Below are positions 23,681 to 35,219 of a stretch of DNA of 64,000 nt, piece by piece; the stretch's first letter is position 1; each line of letters starts with the position of its first letter. Location: contig OW804097.1 in NCBI GenBank assembly GCA_942159475.1, forward strand, positions 110,236,582-110,300,581, in the 5' to 3' direction. The notes under the pieces were generated by a model. The model was not told the DNA's origin and made no database searches. It saw only the letters and a program-made list of their open reading frames with translations. The position numbers were made by a program, and so were the translations under genes. The DNA comes from Sthenelais limicola. Its lineage: Eukaryota > Annelida > Polychaeta > Phyllodocida > Sigalionidae.

Positions 23681-24060
23681 CGGATGGTGGATGGATGTAG
23701 GAAAATTTGATCAGAACAGTTACCAAGGCCCCCGCCTTATTCCTCTTCCTTTCTTTGTCTCTTCTCTTGGCTTATTCCCGAGCTGACGTGATGTGGGATA
23801 AAAATATTGTCATATTGTCAGGCAATATCGTTCAAGTTTCTGCTGGGCGGACACAATCAAGCGTCTATAGACTGGGTGGTTGTAGATCGAGCGTAATACC
23901 ATCGATATTCAGCATTGAAGAACGGGGATGTACAAAGACATGGGGAAAATGGTTGTTTTGTTAGCTGAAACAAAGCTACTGGTTATTTGTAACACATATT
24001 TTTGTAAATATTGTACACACAAAATGTTTGTTTGTACACCAGTTGGTGTAATACACTAAT

Positions 24061-24710
24061 ATGTGATGTGTCACAGAGTAATTAGTTCTAATTCGTGAAA
24101 AATATATATAGATCTATCCACAGAAACCCTTGTTCAGAATGTTTTTATTATGCGGGTTGTTCAGCGCGGTTCGCAGCATACAAATACCGAATCTCAAGAC
24201 TCTCCGAATCACAAGTGTTTCTATTAAAATCACCTTTGCTATGGGGTCATATCTACCTAATTTATACTACTGAGTTGGTTGTCCAGCCAGGAATATCGCC
24301 AACATATAATAGAGGCAGTTTCCCAAAGAGTTGCTGAAGTTTATGCAATTGCAAGCCCCCAGACCCACCCCTGGGGGTAAGGGGGACTGTTATTAGGGGG
24401 GATGTTCAAGAAAATATCCCCCACCCAGGCGGGGATTTCCCTTAGTTTACCGCAGTATCAAGAGGTGGTATCCGTCAGGTTTTATATGTATATATTTATG
24501 TGCCACATGGGGTCGGGGATTTACCCACATTTTTTGCACTGGAGTGGGGAGGGCGGGGTCAGGGATTTCATCATATTTCCCCAAATGCCCAGGACAATCC
24601 CCAGTCCCCAGGGTGTGAGGGTGGCAAAGTGCATTAACATCTTTGAAATCTGCTTGACATGAGTCTTATTTTCCTACGACTCATTTCCTGTGACTCACTT
24701 CATATTCCAT
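24061..24710 (-). mobile_element. M1 MITE split by a GC-rich insertion
   Basis: The left part 24061-24303 begins ATGTGATGTGTCACAGAG. The right part 24634-24710 has TGACATGAGTC and TGTGACTCACTTCAT. The pieces are separated by about 330 bp of GC-rich sequence (next entry). Confidence 0.7.
24304..24633. mobile_element. GC-rich insertion in M1, unclassified
   Basis: Much richer in G and C than its surroundings. The end regions are weakly inverted: GCAAGCCCCC...CCCCTGGGGG on the left and CCCCAGGGTGTGAGGGTGGC on the right. Probably a separate foldback or MITE family with one copy here. Confidence 0.5.
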
Positions 24711-24739
24711 AACATATAACTCCAACCCAAACAAAATAA

Positions 24740-24922
24740 CTGGTCCTGGGTAAAACCATATAGTGCCTTTCTGTCTCTTTTTCTCTATCTCTGTCTCTCC
24801 CTTCTTCTCTATATCTACTTCCTGGGTATGATCATAAACTGCCTCCCTCTCAGCTCTCCCGCCCTTGATATAACCATCTGAAATATGTTGATCAGGGCGT
24901 AAAGCAACCAATCTCAATCACT
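24740..24922 (-). mobile_element. M6 SINE-like retroposon with 13-bp TSD
   Basis: Flanked by perfect direct repeats CCAAACAAAATAA at 24727-24739 and 24923-24935. The body runs from TGGTCCTGGG through pyrimidine-rich TCTCTATCTCTGTCTCTCCC to GGGCGTAAAGCAACCAATCT and an imperfect (TCAC)n tail. The variable 13-15 bp duplications point to target-primed retroposition. No A/B boxes found in the body. Confidence 0.85.
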
Positions 24923-24935
24923 CCAAACAAAATAA

Positions 24936-25553
24936 TTTGAATCACATACTGTAAAGACACACAATACTGTAGCTTCAGATATATGTTTCTCTTTCAAAAT
25001 AAATTGTTTCTGGTTATATCCTAAAGGATGGCTCTATAGAAAGAGAGAGGTTGATGGAGCGATATTGTTGTTGAGTTGTGGAAAGACTAGAAGCGTTGAC
25101 TAGAACAGTGGTGCCATTGTGGTGGTGTAGGTTAATACTCCTGACGATCAACCATTCATTCTCCATTTCTCCAAGTTTCTATAAGATCGATTAAGATCTA
25201 ATCTCATGGTGCGAAGGGGAGCTTTGCATATGAGCCGCTATATTGATAGACTTGAGCCTTTGATAAAATACCGAGGCGCCAACCATTAAAAGATTAAAGC
25301 GTTGCCTTTATTACTTAATTAATCTGTTAATTTTACAGCACTTATACATAATCATATTTACTAGTCATAATATGTAAATGTGCAAGTTTGCCATCGACTT
25401 CAGGAAACTATTCATGTCCATCATCATGATGATAAAATGTTAATAATGATAACATCAAGGTTATTACTAAATTATATATCAAAGCCGGATAATTATGGAC
25501 TAGTTAGACTCTTTATAAATGTAAAGTTACCCTTTTCTCATCTCTTCTAGACC
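24936..25553. other. unique non-coding stretch
   Basis: No gene or repeat recognised. Confidence 0.5.
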
Positions 25554-25775
25554 TAAAACTGCACTCTCAGCTAACATCGGCCAAACACTGAACATTTTCT
25601 ACATTTTGTTCCATTCTTTTTCAAACCATCTAAAAGTCATTTGACCAAAATTGTGGTAGGATTCTTTCCAGTTGTTGTTGCGAAATGGTTTCTAAAACGT
25701 CCCAACTTATATTTGGAGGATCCTGCACAGACTTCACTTATTATCGCTTATCGCTCACCGGGGGGGGGGGGGGGG
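25554..25775 (+). mobile_element. M2 left part ending in a G tract
   Basis: TAAAACTGCACTCTCAGC to CTTATCGCTCACCG, where the element ends in a 16-G homopolymer in place of the GGCGGC motif. Confidence 0.85.
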
Positions 25776-25815
25776 TTCATAAAATGTTGTACGACCTAAT
25801 CTTAAATATAATAGC

Positions 25816-26116
25816 GTTGTGCCACAAAACAATGAGTCATAAGTTCAACAGAAATGGATTTTGAGATACCAACACATTTGACAAGATGAGATTGATTCCA
25901 ACGATGTGAACAAAGATGTTTGAAAAGATTTTGCAATATCTACTAGTAAAGTAGCTAGGTATACGTCATAGTGTAACCGTAGAAACCAAGAATATATTTC
26001 ATAGCCTGTTTTGAAGTTTGAATACTCCCAAAACGAGAATATTCATACAAAGAGATCTTGTGTATAAAACACCTAAAATAATATCATTTTTGTGATTTAA
26101 TTTTCTGTGACACATA
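25816..26116 (+). mobile_element. M1 MITE, internally shortened
   Basis: ACAATGAGTCATAAG left and TTTTCTGTGACACATA right, with TACTAGTAAAGTAGCTAGG inside. Confidence 0.82.
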
Positions 26117-26360
26117 GTATTGCCGACATGTCTTAATAACGTACGCGAGCTGTGGATAGCAGTATATGAAAAGTGGAATTAGGTGCAGGGAATATCTCTG
26201 ACAATGAATACAGGATCATGATTCTGTTTATGTAATACATCATTGATAGATCAAATTAAATCTACTCTATTAATATTGCGAGAACTACAGGCAGTCAAAC
26301 ATTCATTCGCATTATTGAAATTGGGTCAAAACTGGTTGTATTGGTTGTTTTAGGATTAAC
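26117..26360. other. unique non-coding stretch
   Basis: Nothing recognised. Confidence 0.5.
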
Positions 26361-26512
26361 CACTTATGGTACCAGTTCGGAGCGGGGCGGGAAATGTAGA
26401 ATGAGTTTTGAGGTGCAGTGACGAAACGAAGTCAAAGGCTGAGTTTTGTATGACTCTACCGGAAAACGAGTTCTACATTTCCCTTGCCCCACGTAGAACG
26501 AGTACCATAAGT
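26361..26512. repeat. Foldback element, ~50-bp arms
   Basis: The left arm begins ACTTATGGTACCAGTTC and contains GGGAAATGTAGAATGAG. The right arm is its imperfect reverse complement (CGAGTTCTACATTTCCC, ending GAGTACCATAAGT). A loop of about 50 nt separates the arms. A single copy is seen here. Confidence 0.85.
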
Positions 26513-26836
26513 TTATAAGTACAATTATCTCTTTCTCCTTTCTTTAAACGTTTTCATTGTTCATTTGTGCTGATGTTTTACTGGGGAGTCAAGGGAAACT
26601 AGTTGATAAAGGTGTATGTTGTGTTTTAGCATGATAAAGTAGGCCTTCTCGTAGCTCTGTAGGCTAGGACCGTCGTCGAGTAGGCCGGACAGATTGACAT
26701 ATAAACAACCAAGAGAATATGCTGATATACTTAAGTCCACATTAATATAACATGATGCACTTGTAGATCTGACATTTCCCCTTTCTGTAGATATGTTCAT
26801 ATCATGTTTAATAATGTCTAATCATTGACTAATCAT
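26513..26836. other. unique non-coding stretch
   Basis: No repeat or coding evidence. It leads into the candidate splice site at 26857. Confidence 0.4.
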
Positions 26837-26863
26837 TGTTTTACCTTGTTCTTGCAGGTGAGA
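26837..26863 (+). promoter_or_regulatory. Candidate recursive splice site 2
   Basis: Branch-like GACTAATCATTG and the tract TTTTACCTTGTTCTTGCAG precede GTGAG directly (AG ends at 26857). A second donor GTGAGT starts at 26929, so a 71-nt exon (26858-26928) could be defined, as with RS-exons. One frame across it is open and hydrophobic (WVVLRLVLVLTCFSL); an ATG at 26913 lies in another frame. Confidence 0.45.
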
Positions 26864-26928
26864 AACCGGTTCAGTTTTAGTTGGGTTGTATTGAGGTTGG
26901 TGCTGGTCCTAACATGCTTCAGCCTTCA

Positions 26929-27177
26929 GTGAGTCTTTGTCACAGGATCTTTATAAAGCTTTATTGATAAAATCTCACATTAATGATACGTTTCATTTCT
27001 TGACATTTGTAGGATAGTTAAGTCAATGGATCTACAAATATCCTTTTTTTATGCATTAGATGCCTATAATTATAATATTTAATACAATCACATGTAAATT
27101 TATACGCGCTATCCACCGTGGATCCTCCAGGCGTTGCCTTAGTGTAACTTATATATAAGCATATCTCTTAGTCTCCT
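26929..27177. other. unique non-coding stretch
   Basis: Starts with donor-like GTGAGT. Nothing else recognised. Confidence 0.45.
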
Positions 27178-27381
27178 TAAACCCTGCCCACACCCACCGA
27201 TTTGTCCCCCGATTGTCCCCCGATTTGGGTCTCCTGATGAATCCTAGGATTTCATTTCCAACCCTGGTTGATGTTATTTTAAACACATAAACCAGGATTG
27301 GTAATGAAACCATAGGATTCATCGGGAAACCCGAATCGGGGGGCAATCGGGGGCAAATCGGTTGTGTGTTGGCAGGGCATT
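27178..27381. repeat. Large near-perfect foldback, ~87-bp arms
   Basis: The left arm has CACCGATTTGTCCCCCGATT and CTGATGAATCCTAGGATTTC. The right arm mirrors it with AGGATTCATCGGGAAACCCG and ATCGGGGGCAAATCGGTTGT. The loop is about 25 nt. It could be a foldback MITE or an RNA-hairpin (endo-siRNA or miRNA-like) source. Confidence 0.92.
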
Positions 27382-27740
27382 AGTCTATTAATCAAATATG
27401 AACAGCTATATTTACTCATGTGTGAGTCATAAAGAGCTAGCAACAATGTATTTTACTTTTCGTATTTTTTCTGTGTGACCTGGGAGTGAGGGAGGTGAAT
27501 TCGTAATTGTAGGCTACTATGAATTATACAGATTAATAACAATATTACAATTTTCTTCGAAGGTAATTTCTCCTGTTTCGGAACTCTAAAAAAATTGTTA
27601 TTACAATTCCAGTCTCATTAATGGGGACAATCCAAATTAAGTACATTAGATTAGATCAGAAAACATTTTATTCAATCAATTGACTGCTTTAAGGGAGTGT
27701 TTCTGTGGCATGTGGGAGGTTTTCAAGCCATCTTATTATA
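27382..27740. other. unique non-coding stretch
   Basis: Nothing recognised. Confidence 0.5.
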
Positions 27741-27910
27741 CCTTTCCAAAGCAGATGTCAAATTGGTCAACATATATGCCTTTCCAAAGCAGATGTCAAA
27801 TTTGTCAACATATGCCTTTCCAAAGCCGATGTCAAATTTGTTAACATATAATTATGCCTTTCCAAAGCAGATGTCAAATTTGTTAACATGTTAGATGCCT
27901 TTCCAAAGCC
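27741..27910 (+). repeat. ~40-bp tandem repeat, 4.3 units
   Basis: Units begin at 27741, 27779, 27815, 27857 and 27898 with CCTTTCCAAAGCAGATGTCA, then AATTTGTCAACATAT. Spacing varies from 36 to 42 bp. The array yields a repetitive 65-codon frame that is not a gene. Confidence 0.95.
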
Positions 27911-28307
27911 AACTATTTATTTTGCTCGGTGCTAGGAACGAGTCCCACGTCCCGGCTATTACTTGCCTCAACCTCCTCCTTCCTGGCTCTGATTCAACCG
28001 CGCCATTCCACTGCGATGCTCAGGGACCTTTTTCATCAAATTCATTATTCACCAAGTCCATTATTTGTCACCAGGTGGGGTAACTTTCTTACAGACGCTG
28101 GAATCTCCATGACAACCCAGGCGCCATTCTTTCATTCTCCCATTTCTTACCACAAGCTCGCCCACTAATATTTATTGTTCCTGAGAAAGGATTGTTTTGA
28201 GGCATGGGGATATTGGCTTTAGATCTAGGCGTACCGTTAGTTCTCTGAGGTGGTCAGCCACATACTAAGCCACTCATACATATTGGCAGTAATTAGAAGC
28301 GTCATTA
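27911..28307. other. unique non-coding stretch
   Basis: Moderately C-rich. Frames over 27895-28168 show no domain. Confidence 0.45.
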
Positions 28308-28635
28308 GTGATGTGTCATCACAGGAAGATTAGTCATAAACAGCAGAAAAATGGAATTTGAGATACTACAATATTTGAAAAATGAGACCAAGCGGAATCT
28401 AATGGTTGTAAACATTTGGACATCTAATCTTCTTTAATATATTCCTTAGGATAATCTCAGATATTCATAGATATATTCAGTACACAGTCTTGAGATTAAG
28501 TACATGTTTACATGCTACTAGCAGCACTAAGCACTATAAAAATGAGAACATTCCAATGAAGAGATCCTGTGAATAAATTACTTTTGAAAATATCATTTTT
28601 GCGACGTGTGACTAATTTTCCTAGAACACATCACA
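28308..28635 (+). mobile_element. M1 MITE
   Basis: AGTGATGTGTCATCACAGG to CTAGAACACATCACA, with ATTCATAGATATATTCAGTA inside. AP-1 sites at both ends are mutated (TTAGTCA, TGACTAA). Confidence 0.87.
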
Positions 28636-28824
28636 ATAATTGTAGTTGCTGGTAGTGGGATCGACAGTATAAAATAACATCTACTCGAGGAATTCTTACA
28701 TTTATAATGTTCTTACATCGCATTAATTCCTATATTACGTTAGTAATGTTGGTTCCTCGAGTGGTTCCTCTCACTATTCATGAATGTCGTTAACTCTCAA
28801 CTAACATGAGAATTATTAAATGAT

Positions 28825-28968
28825 TAATGGCCGATATTTGGGAGTCTTGGTGCACTGTTTGGTGCATAATCCCAAGGCGAAGCTGATGGGTTAGCCTATG
28901 TACAAACATCGCACCAGCAGGCTGAAAATGGAGGTTAATCTCTTTAGTCTCTGTCATGTGTTTGTTAT
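28825..28968. repeat. M8 short repeat
   Basis: Shares GCACCAGCAG, GGAGGTTAATCTCTTTAGTC and TAATCCCAA in the same order with 49690-49812. Two diverged copies in the window; class unknown. Confidence 0.55.
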
Positions 28969-29586
28969 AGCCCTGGGCCGTTTGAGTCAATAACAAAAAG
29001 TTAGTTGAAAGATGGGGCTGACCGTTATCTTTTAGCTAGATACAGACCATATGGCCCTCCATGACCTTCCATTTGACTCTCATGCATAATCACCACAGAT
29101 GATCGAATTATTGTAATTACAGAACTTGGGAGAGAAAATGGTGCTCTTTTAGAATTTCTACTTTAGTTGATACATTCTGAGAGTAAATTGCTATTTCAGC
29201 TTATTTTTTGCCAATCCGCTCACTCGTTGTTTCCGTCTTCTCACAATTTTGACTTATCTACTGTCAGAAAGTAAATCAATATTGTCCTGACAACTCAGGA
29301 AGAGGAGGAAATGGTATGCTTTCTGAACTTTTGTAAAAGGACGTTTTATTACTTCGCGGCAGCATTTGTTTGCTGTGACCTGTACAGGGAACAAGACTTA
29401 ATTTAGGTGGCAGGCGGCAGAGTCCTTTTTTATATTTATACTCGAAGCACAGACTTTTAAAAGCACGCTGAAACATGGCGGTACTCACATAGCCTTTGTC
29501 AGAGATTGAAACAATAATTTTGTCTTAGATAATTATCTCCTTATTCATTAATGGTAGGTGATGTGGGAGTGTGGAGATCATTTATA
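28969..29586. other. unique non-coding stretch
   Basis: Nothing recognised. Confidence 0.5.
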
Positions 29587-29885
29587 AATATGTTACAGAG
29601 TAATGAGTCATAAATCGCAAAATTGATATTCTTGTAAATCTTTTATTCCTAAGGTCAATTTACAGAGTATATTTAGCTACTTTACTAGTAAGTGTTCACC
29701 CAGAAATATCGCAAACCTTTTTTTTTCAAAAATAAAAATATCAAACTTAAAATATACAAACACTTAGTAGATGTCCTACTGTTTACTATCATTGGAATCG
29801 GCTTGATCCCATCTTTTCAAATATAATGTTATCACAAAATCCATTTTTTGCGACTTGTGACTTATTTTCTTGAAACCCATCACAT
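29587..29885 (-). mobile_element. M1 MITE, left part shortened
   Basis: AATATGTTACAGAGTAATGA to TTGAAACCCATCACAT. Left AP-1 intact (TGAGTCA); right one TGACTTA. Confidence 0.87.
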
Positions 29886-30586
29886 ATTAAATTTGGTGTA
29901 AAACCGCAGGTTCTCGTTCAGTTTCCAAAGTTCATTTCTTCGCAGGGGAAGTGTGTGTGTGGAGGGGGGGGGGAGGGCGGTAGATTTATTCTTCTAAGCT
30001 TCAGTATTCCCTTTCGTCTATGTGGAGGTGTTAGATTACATAATATCAGCATAGGTTAATTATTTTAGATTAATGAACTATTGATTTATTAGACAAGTGA
30101 ACGTGAACAGCTGGAATGGTCTTTATCAACTTTGCAGTAAGTCCACAATTATTTTGTCTTGAATATATTATATAGGTTTTAGATTTTCTACTGCCATACT
30201 ACTGATACTGCTAATTGATATGGATAAAGCCAGTTGTAAACATAACCAGTAATTGGCGATATTTCATTATCAGGTTGGCCAAAACGGCATCACGGGGATT
30301 AATTGTGCGATTCAATATTGGCATGATGAAAGACAATAAAAACTCAATAATGGACTTTCACTGGGGCCTGAATGAATTAGCTAATAAAATAAGTGGCTGG
30401 TATCGCAGCAAGGGAACGAACCTCTGTCATTAAACAAGAAATTGTCTTGAAGTTATTAAAAGAATGGCACCATTGCAAAACACATTTTCTAATCATTTTG
30501 AAGCACCGGCTTATGTCTGTTCCATTAGCCAAGGGACCCGTGCACCACAGTGCACCAGGCTTAGTACACCGGCCTCATCAACTTTA
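29886..30586. other. unique non-coding stretch
   Basis: Contains a G homopolymer near 29960. Frames at 30215-30587 have no recognisable product. Confidence 0.5.
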
Positions 30587-30935
30587 AATAGGGGATTTGT
30601 ATAGCCACCATTTTGAATCTTGATTCGTCTGGAATCATTGGAGTTGTTTGTCGGTGTAAAAGCTGTAGAAAACATGTTATGTTCAGCATGGAATATTTAA
30701 CAGTGATCTTATTAAATAACCATGTTATTTTACATGTTTTCATAAACAAGACTTCATTTTTCCCATCATGCATTTGGTTGTCATAGATCATTTACACAAG
30801 GTATGATATTGGCGTAACGGTCCTTGTATTTTTCAATAAAAACGTTGCTAAATATTTGTATGTCAGATTTGAACTGAATCATTCCCAGTATGCACTGAAA
30901 TAGACATGCGCAGTGAGACATGAAAATCCCTTATA
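30587..30935 (+). mobile_element. M5 MITE, full length (reference copy)
   Basis: 349 bp: AATAGGGGATTTGTATAGCC, CCATTTTGAATCTTGATTCG, TCCCATCATGCATTTGG, GACATGCGCAGTGAGACATG, and end AAAATCCCTTATA. Non-coding. Holds YY1-like and NRF1-like (ATGCGCAGT) motifs. Confidence 0.9.
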
Positions 30936-31860
30936 CAGAAGGTGTATTTGGTGGAAGGACGCAATTTCAATTTCACACAGAGTAGAACAAGGAAATTTCA
31001 CTTCGGCCATAAGGGTGAATTTTTCAATTAGAGAGGATTAGCTTTCTGAAGGAACTTGTTGAGAGGAAGGTGCCAGTTGTTGAATGCTGATCAGCTTGTT
31101 CTCCCAAAGAGGTATAGAGAGTTGGATTGAATAAGTGTGCCGACAAACTCCTGTTTAAACTTTGTACGAGCACACTTGAAAGTGGAAGTTCTAGTGTATG
31201 TTTGCATTTCTAATTTCATCATCAAAGGTGGCACAGCTTCCTAGCAACCCAGGTCTGACTACACTCACTTTATATCCTATCCCTGTTGAATAATGCACAT
31301 ATTATATATTATTATTAATATTACGGAACTTTTATTCAGCGAAACATATACATTTATGGTAATATAAATCAAGAAGAGGACAATTTCGTTCTCCACTTGA
31401 CGTCTTCTGAGTAGCTCTTTTTTATATATAATATTATATTGTTGCCGACGTAAATATCTTGTATCTCAAAGCGTTGCTTGGCCCAATCACAGTCCTTGTC
31501 ATCGGGCAAAATCTTGCATAGATATGAACAGTTTTATTAACTATTAACACTTTAACACTATTAACAGTTATGTCTAGTTGTTGATGTTTATTGGTCAAGG
31601 ACCACAGGTAGACTGATTGGACATCAGATGCCTGCTGGTATTTAAACAAAAGCATGACGTAACAAATGGAACATTTCTGTTCGTTCATAAACCTTGCCAC
31701 TCAGTGATACAAACTGCCAAAGCTCTTAGTAACCATGTCAATGAAGTTAACACCATACCTTTCAGTTCTGAATCTTTATATCAAGATATATATATCGAAG
31801 GACTTGCACCGCTAATAATGTTCCCCAGTAGAGGAGAGGCATATGTTATAAAGTAAAGAC
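30936..31860. other. unique non-coding stretch
   Basis: AT-rich patches near 31300-31440. No gene recognised. Confidence 0.5.
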
Positions 31861-31954
31861 AGTCTAGGCTTGCTGCCTCTCAGATCAGATGAGAATGGTA
31901 TGTCAGTGATTGGACACCTACTGCGTTAATTGCTTTGCCGGCCCAGGAGTAGGC
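31861..31954 (-). repeat. M7 short repeat
   Basis: Reverse complement matches 8341-8430 through GTAGGTGTCCAATCACTGAC; A-box-like TAACGCAGTAGG on the minus strand. Confidence 0.65.
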
Positions 31955-32558
31955 TAGTTCATGGGATTCTAATGACATTTTGCTGTTTGGAGCGAGAGGG
32001 TTTCCCTCATTTTGGAGGCACTCTCTCAACTGCTAGGTCTGCTTTCTTTCCCTAATCTCTAATTATTTCCGTTTTTGTGTTACAGTAAATATCGGATGTT
32101 TTAACATGATGTATAGTTTATCACATTTGTTCATGAAGATTAAGATAAAACAGTGCATTACCAACTTTAAATGTCAAGGAAACCTTGGGACCACTTCAGT
32201 CAATTTAATCATGACCTTCAAGCGAATACAATTGAATTAAAGGAGATCTAATTTCACATCTACGAAATAAGGTGCAACTTTTCCAAATGTCACTGAGGCA
32301 CCCATATGATGGACCATTGTGTTTTGCAAGAGGGGATTTGCATGCATCTCCGTGAAAATTCATTCTTTTCTATAGGGTGGTAAGTTGTCCATGGCAGTGG
32401 GTTTTTAAGTTGTGCCACTGCGCCAGTTTAATGACGCTTTATGGCCATGTAGCGCATAACTCCCATAGGCTCAGCATTGCAGATATGATTATTGACTGTT
32501 GTTTCATCTTTTAAAGAATTTACCGGGATTACCTACCTCGATACATCTTTTTAAGGAG
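31955..32558. other. unique stretch with one M5-like terminus
   Basis: AGGGGATTTGCATG at about 32331 resembles the M5 end only. CTAATTATTTCC...TTACAG at 32062-32095 looks like a 3' splice site, but nothing exon-like follows. Confidence 0.45.
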
Positions 32559-32573
32559 TCTTAAGAATTCTGA

Positions 32574-32761
32574 GTGAGTGAGTGAGATTGGTTGCTTTAC
32601 GCCTTTTAATATCAACACATTTAAGATGGCTATATCAAGGGCGGGAGAGCTGAGAGGGAGGCAGTTTATGATCATACCAAGGAAATAGAGATAGAGAAGA
32701 AGGGAGAGAGAGACAGAGATAAAGAGACAGAAAGGCACTTCATGGTCTTACCCAGGACCAC
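32574..32761 (-). mobile_element. M6 SINE-like retroposon with 15-bp TSD
   Basis: Perfect direct repeats TCTTAAGAATTCTGA flank it at 32559-32573 and 32762-32776. On the minus strand the body ends GCGTAAAGCAACCAATCTCA plus (CTCA)n. It is 188 bp and well preserved, so likely a fairly recent insertion. Confidence 0.9.
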
Positions 32762-32939
32762 TCTTAAGAATTCTGATGACCCGATATCCATCATTAGGAC
32801 CAACGAGAGTACCTAGATATACCCTCGTTGACAGGACCACGACATTTCACTTATGTGCACCAGAATCTTTAAACCTCTAATGGTCTAGTGGAGTGAATAT
32901 TAATCACCCACAATGCTAAGTCTATGGGGATTGAACAAA

Positions 32940-33233
32940 AAATCAAGCCGATTCAAAGGGGCATAACTTTTAGATGCGTATTTAAATCTGTATCAAATGC
33001 GTATTTCTATTTTCTTTATGTTTGAAAAATAAGTTGGCAATCTATATGGAATCGCTAGTAATGTATACTCTATAGGGTGATCTTAGAAACGCATAGATAT
33101 ATTCATACACCGTCCTGAAATTATGTACATGTATTTATATCAATCAAGGCGCTAAACCACCTAAAAATGAAAATATTCCTAAAAAAATAACATATTTGCT
33201 ACCTTAAACCCATTATTCTGTGATATACCGCAT
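32940..33233 (+). mobile_element. M1 MITE, left-truncated
   Basis: Begins AATCAAGCCGATTCAAAGG; the right end is diverged (CTGTGATATACCGCATA). It stands immediately before the next M1. Confidence 0.75.
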
Positions 33234-33234
33234 A

Positions 33235-33645
33235 TGTGATGTGTTTCAGGGAAATGAGTCATAAGTCGCAAAAAATAGATTTTGAGATACCATTATATTT
33301 GAGAAGAGGAGATCAAGCCGATTCCAATGATAGTTAACAGTCTAATGATCTTATAAGTGTTTCTAGATTTTAAGTTTGATATTTTCGTTTTTGAAAAAAA
33401 AAGTTTCCAATATTTCTGGGGGTCAATAAACAGTAAAGTAACTAAATGTTGTCCATATGAGGACCTTTAAAAGGAAAGGATATCTTACATAGATTGTCTT
33501 GAAATTTAATACATCGATTGATATAGCTATAAGTGATAAACCCTTAAAAAAATAGAACATTCCAATAATGTGATCTTGTGAAAAAAAACACTTTGAAAAA
33601 TATCAATTTTGTGACTTATGACTCTTTTTCCTGGAACAGGTCACA
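33235..33645 (+). mobile_element. M1 MITE, full length
   Basis: TGTGATGTGTTTCAGGG, GATTTTGAGATACCATTATA, AGTAAAGTAACTAAATG, right end TGGAACAGGTCACA. Tandem with the preceding copy. Confidence 0.9.
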
Positions 33646-34196
33646 TATAGGAATATGAGCTGATTGATATACGGGAGTTCACTCGTTTTGAATTTCATAC
33701 AGGCTGAACGTCACACGATCCTTTATAATTTCACAAAGGTATTTGATTGATGAGATTAGGGCTGAACTCAACTCATGGGATCACTTTCTTTGCTGATGAT
33801 TGGCTGGGGTAATAATGAAATCGTACCCTGACATTAAACCCTTTTAACGTCCTTTCATTCACAGTTAATTGGGTCTTCAAATTAAAGATCATTTATTCAT
33901 TAATTTGCCACAGTCTTATTTCATTGTGCCGACTCAAATTAGTCACAACCAATCTCAGAGATCTATGTCTGAGCCATTTTTTGACAAAAGAAAAGAAAGA
34001 AAAAAAGATATCAGGTTGGGAAAATCTTGATGAAATCTAGATGATTGATCCTGGAAGGACCCGCCCCTAATATGTCACCCATGAAATGAACATTATCACT
34101 TGACGTCACATTTTGCATTCCCAGAAGGCAATGCGGGGACAGATCCATCAAGTCCCGGAGGCTTACTACATGGTAGGTGGGAGGTGGGCAAGAAAG
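33646..34196. other. unique stretch, candidate regulatory DNA
   Basis: AT-rich with several homeodomain-type cores (AGTTAATTGGG, CATTAATTTGCC, AAATTAG) near 33860-33945. No exon seen. Confidence 0.4.
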
Positions 34197-34431
34197 GGAC
34201 CTGTTGTACAAGCTAAAGAAAGGGTAATTCTGTGTGGGAATCCCTACACTTTTCCCCCATTCCATCGGTGGGTAGGAATACTAATTTTTACCCCCCATTG
34301 TGTGTACACATATATAGGCATATCCTACATTTGCAAGTAAGACTTGCAATTGTCATGTAAGGGAGAAATATTCTTAATACGTGAAAGGAATTCCCACAAA
34401 AATCCCTTTCTTTCACTTATGCAACAGGCTC
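34197..34431 (+). mobile_element. M4 MITE, longest copy
   Basis: GGGACCTGTTGTACAAGC to CACTTATGCAACAGGCTC, about 235 bp, with CATCGGTGGGTAGGAATACT inside. Confidence 0.88.
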
Positions 34432-34744
34432 TGTTTTTAGTTTTAAAAGCCGTGTGGGATGTTTGATAACGCGTCATACAATATAAGATTGTATTGTTTG
34501 ATGTGCATCCACGGAGTTCTTAGCTTCATTGTCTACTGACTATTAAATAATGTTGTATTCTACAGCATAAATGTGTGTAGACATAAGTTTCAAGACAGTG
34601 TATTGCCTATATTATATTTGCATTTCTACGGTCATCATATGGAGCAAATTTAGCTCCTTTTAAGTACTGAAATATCTCTCCACAACGTCAGGAATGCATT
34701 GAAGGAAGATAATGAATAAAAGTTAATACATTATAAGTCAATGC
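34432..34744. other. unique stretch with weak M1-like phrases
   Basis: TTCAAGACAGTGTATTGCC near 34590 resembles the M1 interior; otherwise unassigned. Confidence 0.4.
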
Positions 34745-35107
34745 TAACAGACATCCCAGCTACGACAAATACAATCTTACCGAATTTACTCATGTTTTGA
34801 CTTAGAGGGATGAATTTGTCAATAATCTGCCGCTGTTATGTTCCTGCATGGAATCTGATGTCTAATCGTCAGAGAAGAAACTTGCGCCTGTGAGCGATAA
34901 TTAGTGAAGCCATAGCAGGAGAGCAGTTTAGCGGGTGTTCGTAATGTAAATGTGGACTTTTACGAAGCCCTGTAGCAGCAACAATAACCAGACAGCATGC
35001 TCCTAACGTTTGGTCATAATACATTTAGATGGGTTGGAAATGACTGGAACAATTAAGATGTAGAAAACCTATAGTTTTTGTTTGACATTAACTGAGAGTG
35101 CAGGTTT
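34745..35107 (-). mobile_element. M2 MITE, near full length
   Basis: CATCCCAGCTACGACAAATA to ACTGAGAGTGCAGG. Conserved GTGAGCGATAATTAGTGAAG inside. Confidence 0.87.
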
Positions 35108-35109
35108 GG

Positions 35110-35216
35110 TGCACCATATAATGAGTGATAAGTTGCAAACTTGATATTTTTCAAATCTTTTGTTATACATAACCCTTTGCTCTCATTTTTGGCGTGCATA
35201 GCGCTGTTAGCACACA
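35110..35216 (-). mobile_element. M1 terminus fragment
   Basis: AATGAGTGATAAGTTGCAAA and GCGTGCATAGCGCTGTTAGC, resembling the right-hand M1 terminus in reverse. Confidence 0.65.
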
Positions 35217-35219
35217 TTA

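Noticed and set aside
27697..27894. 65-codon repetitive frame
   Set aside because: Translation of the 40-bp tandem repeat only.
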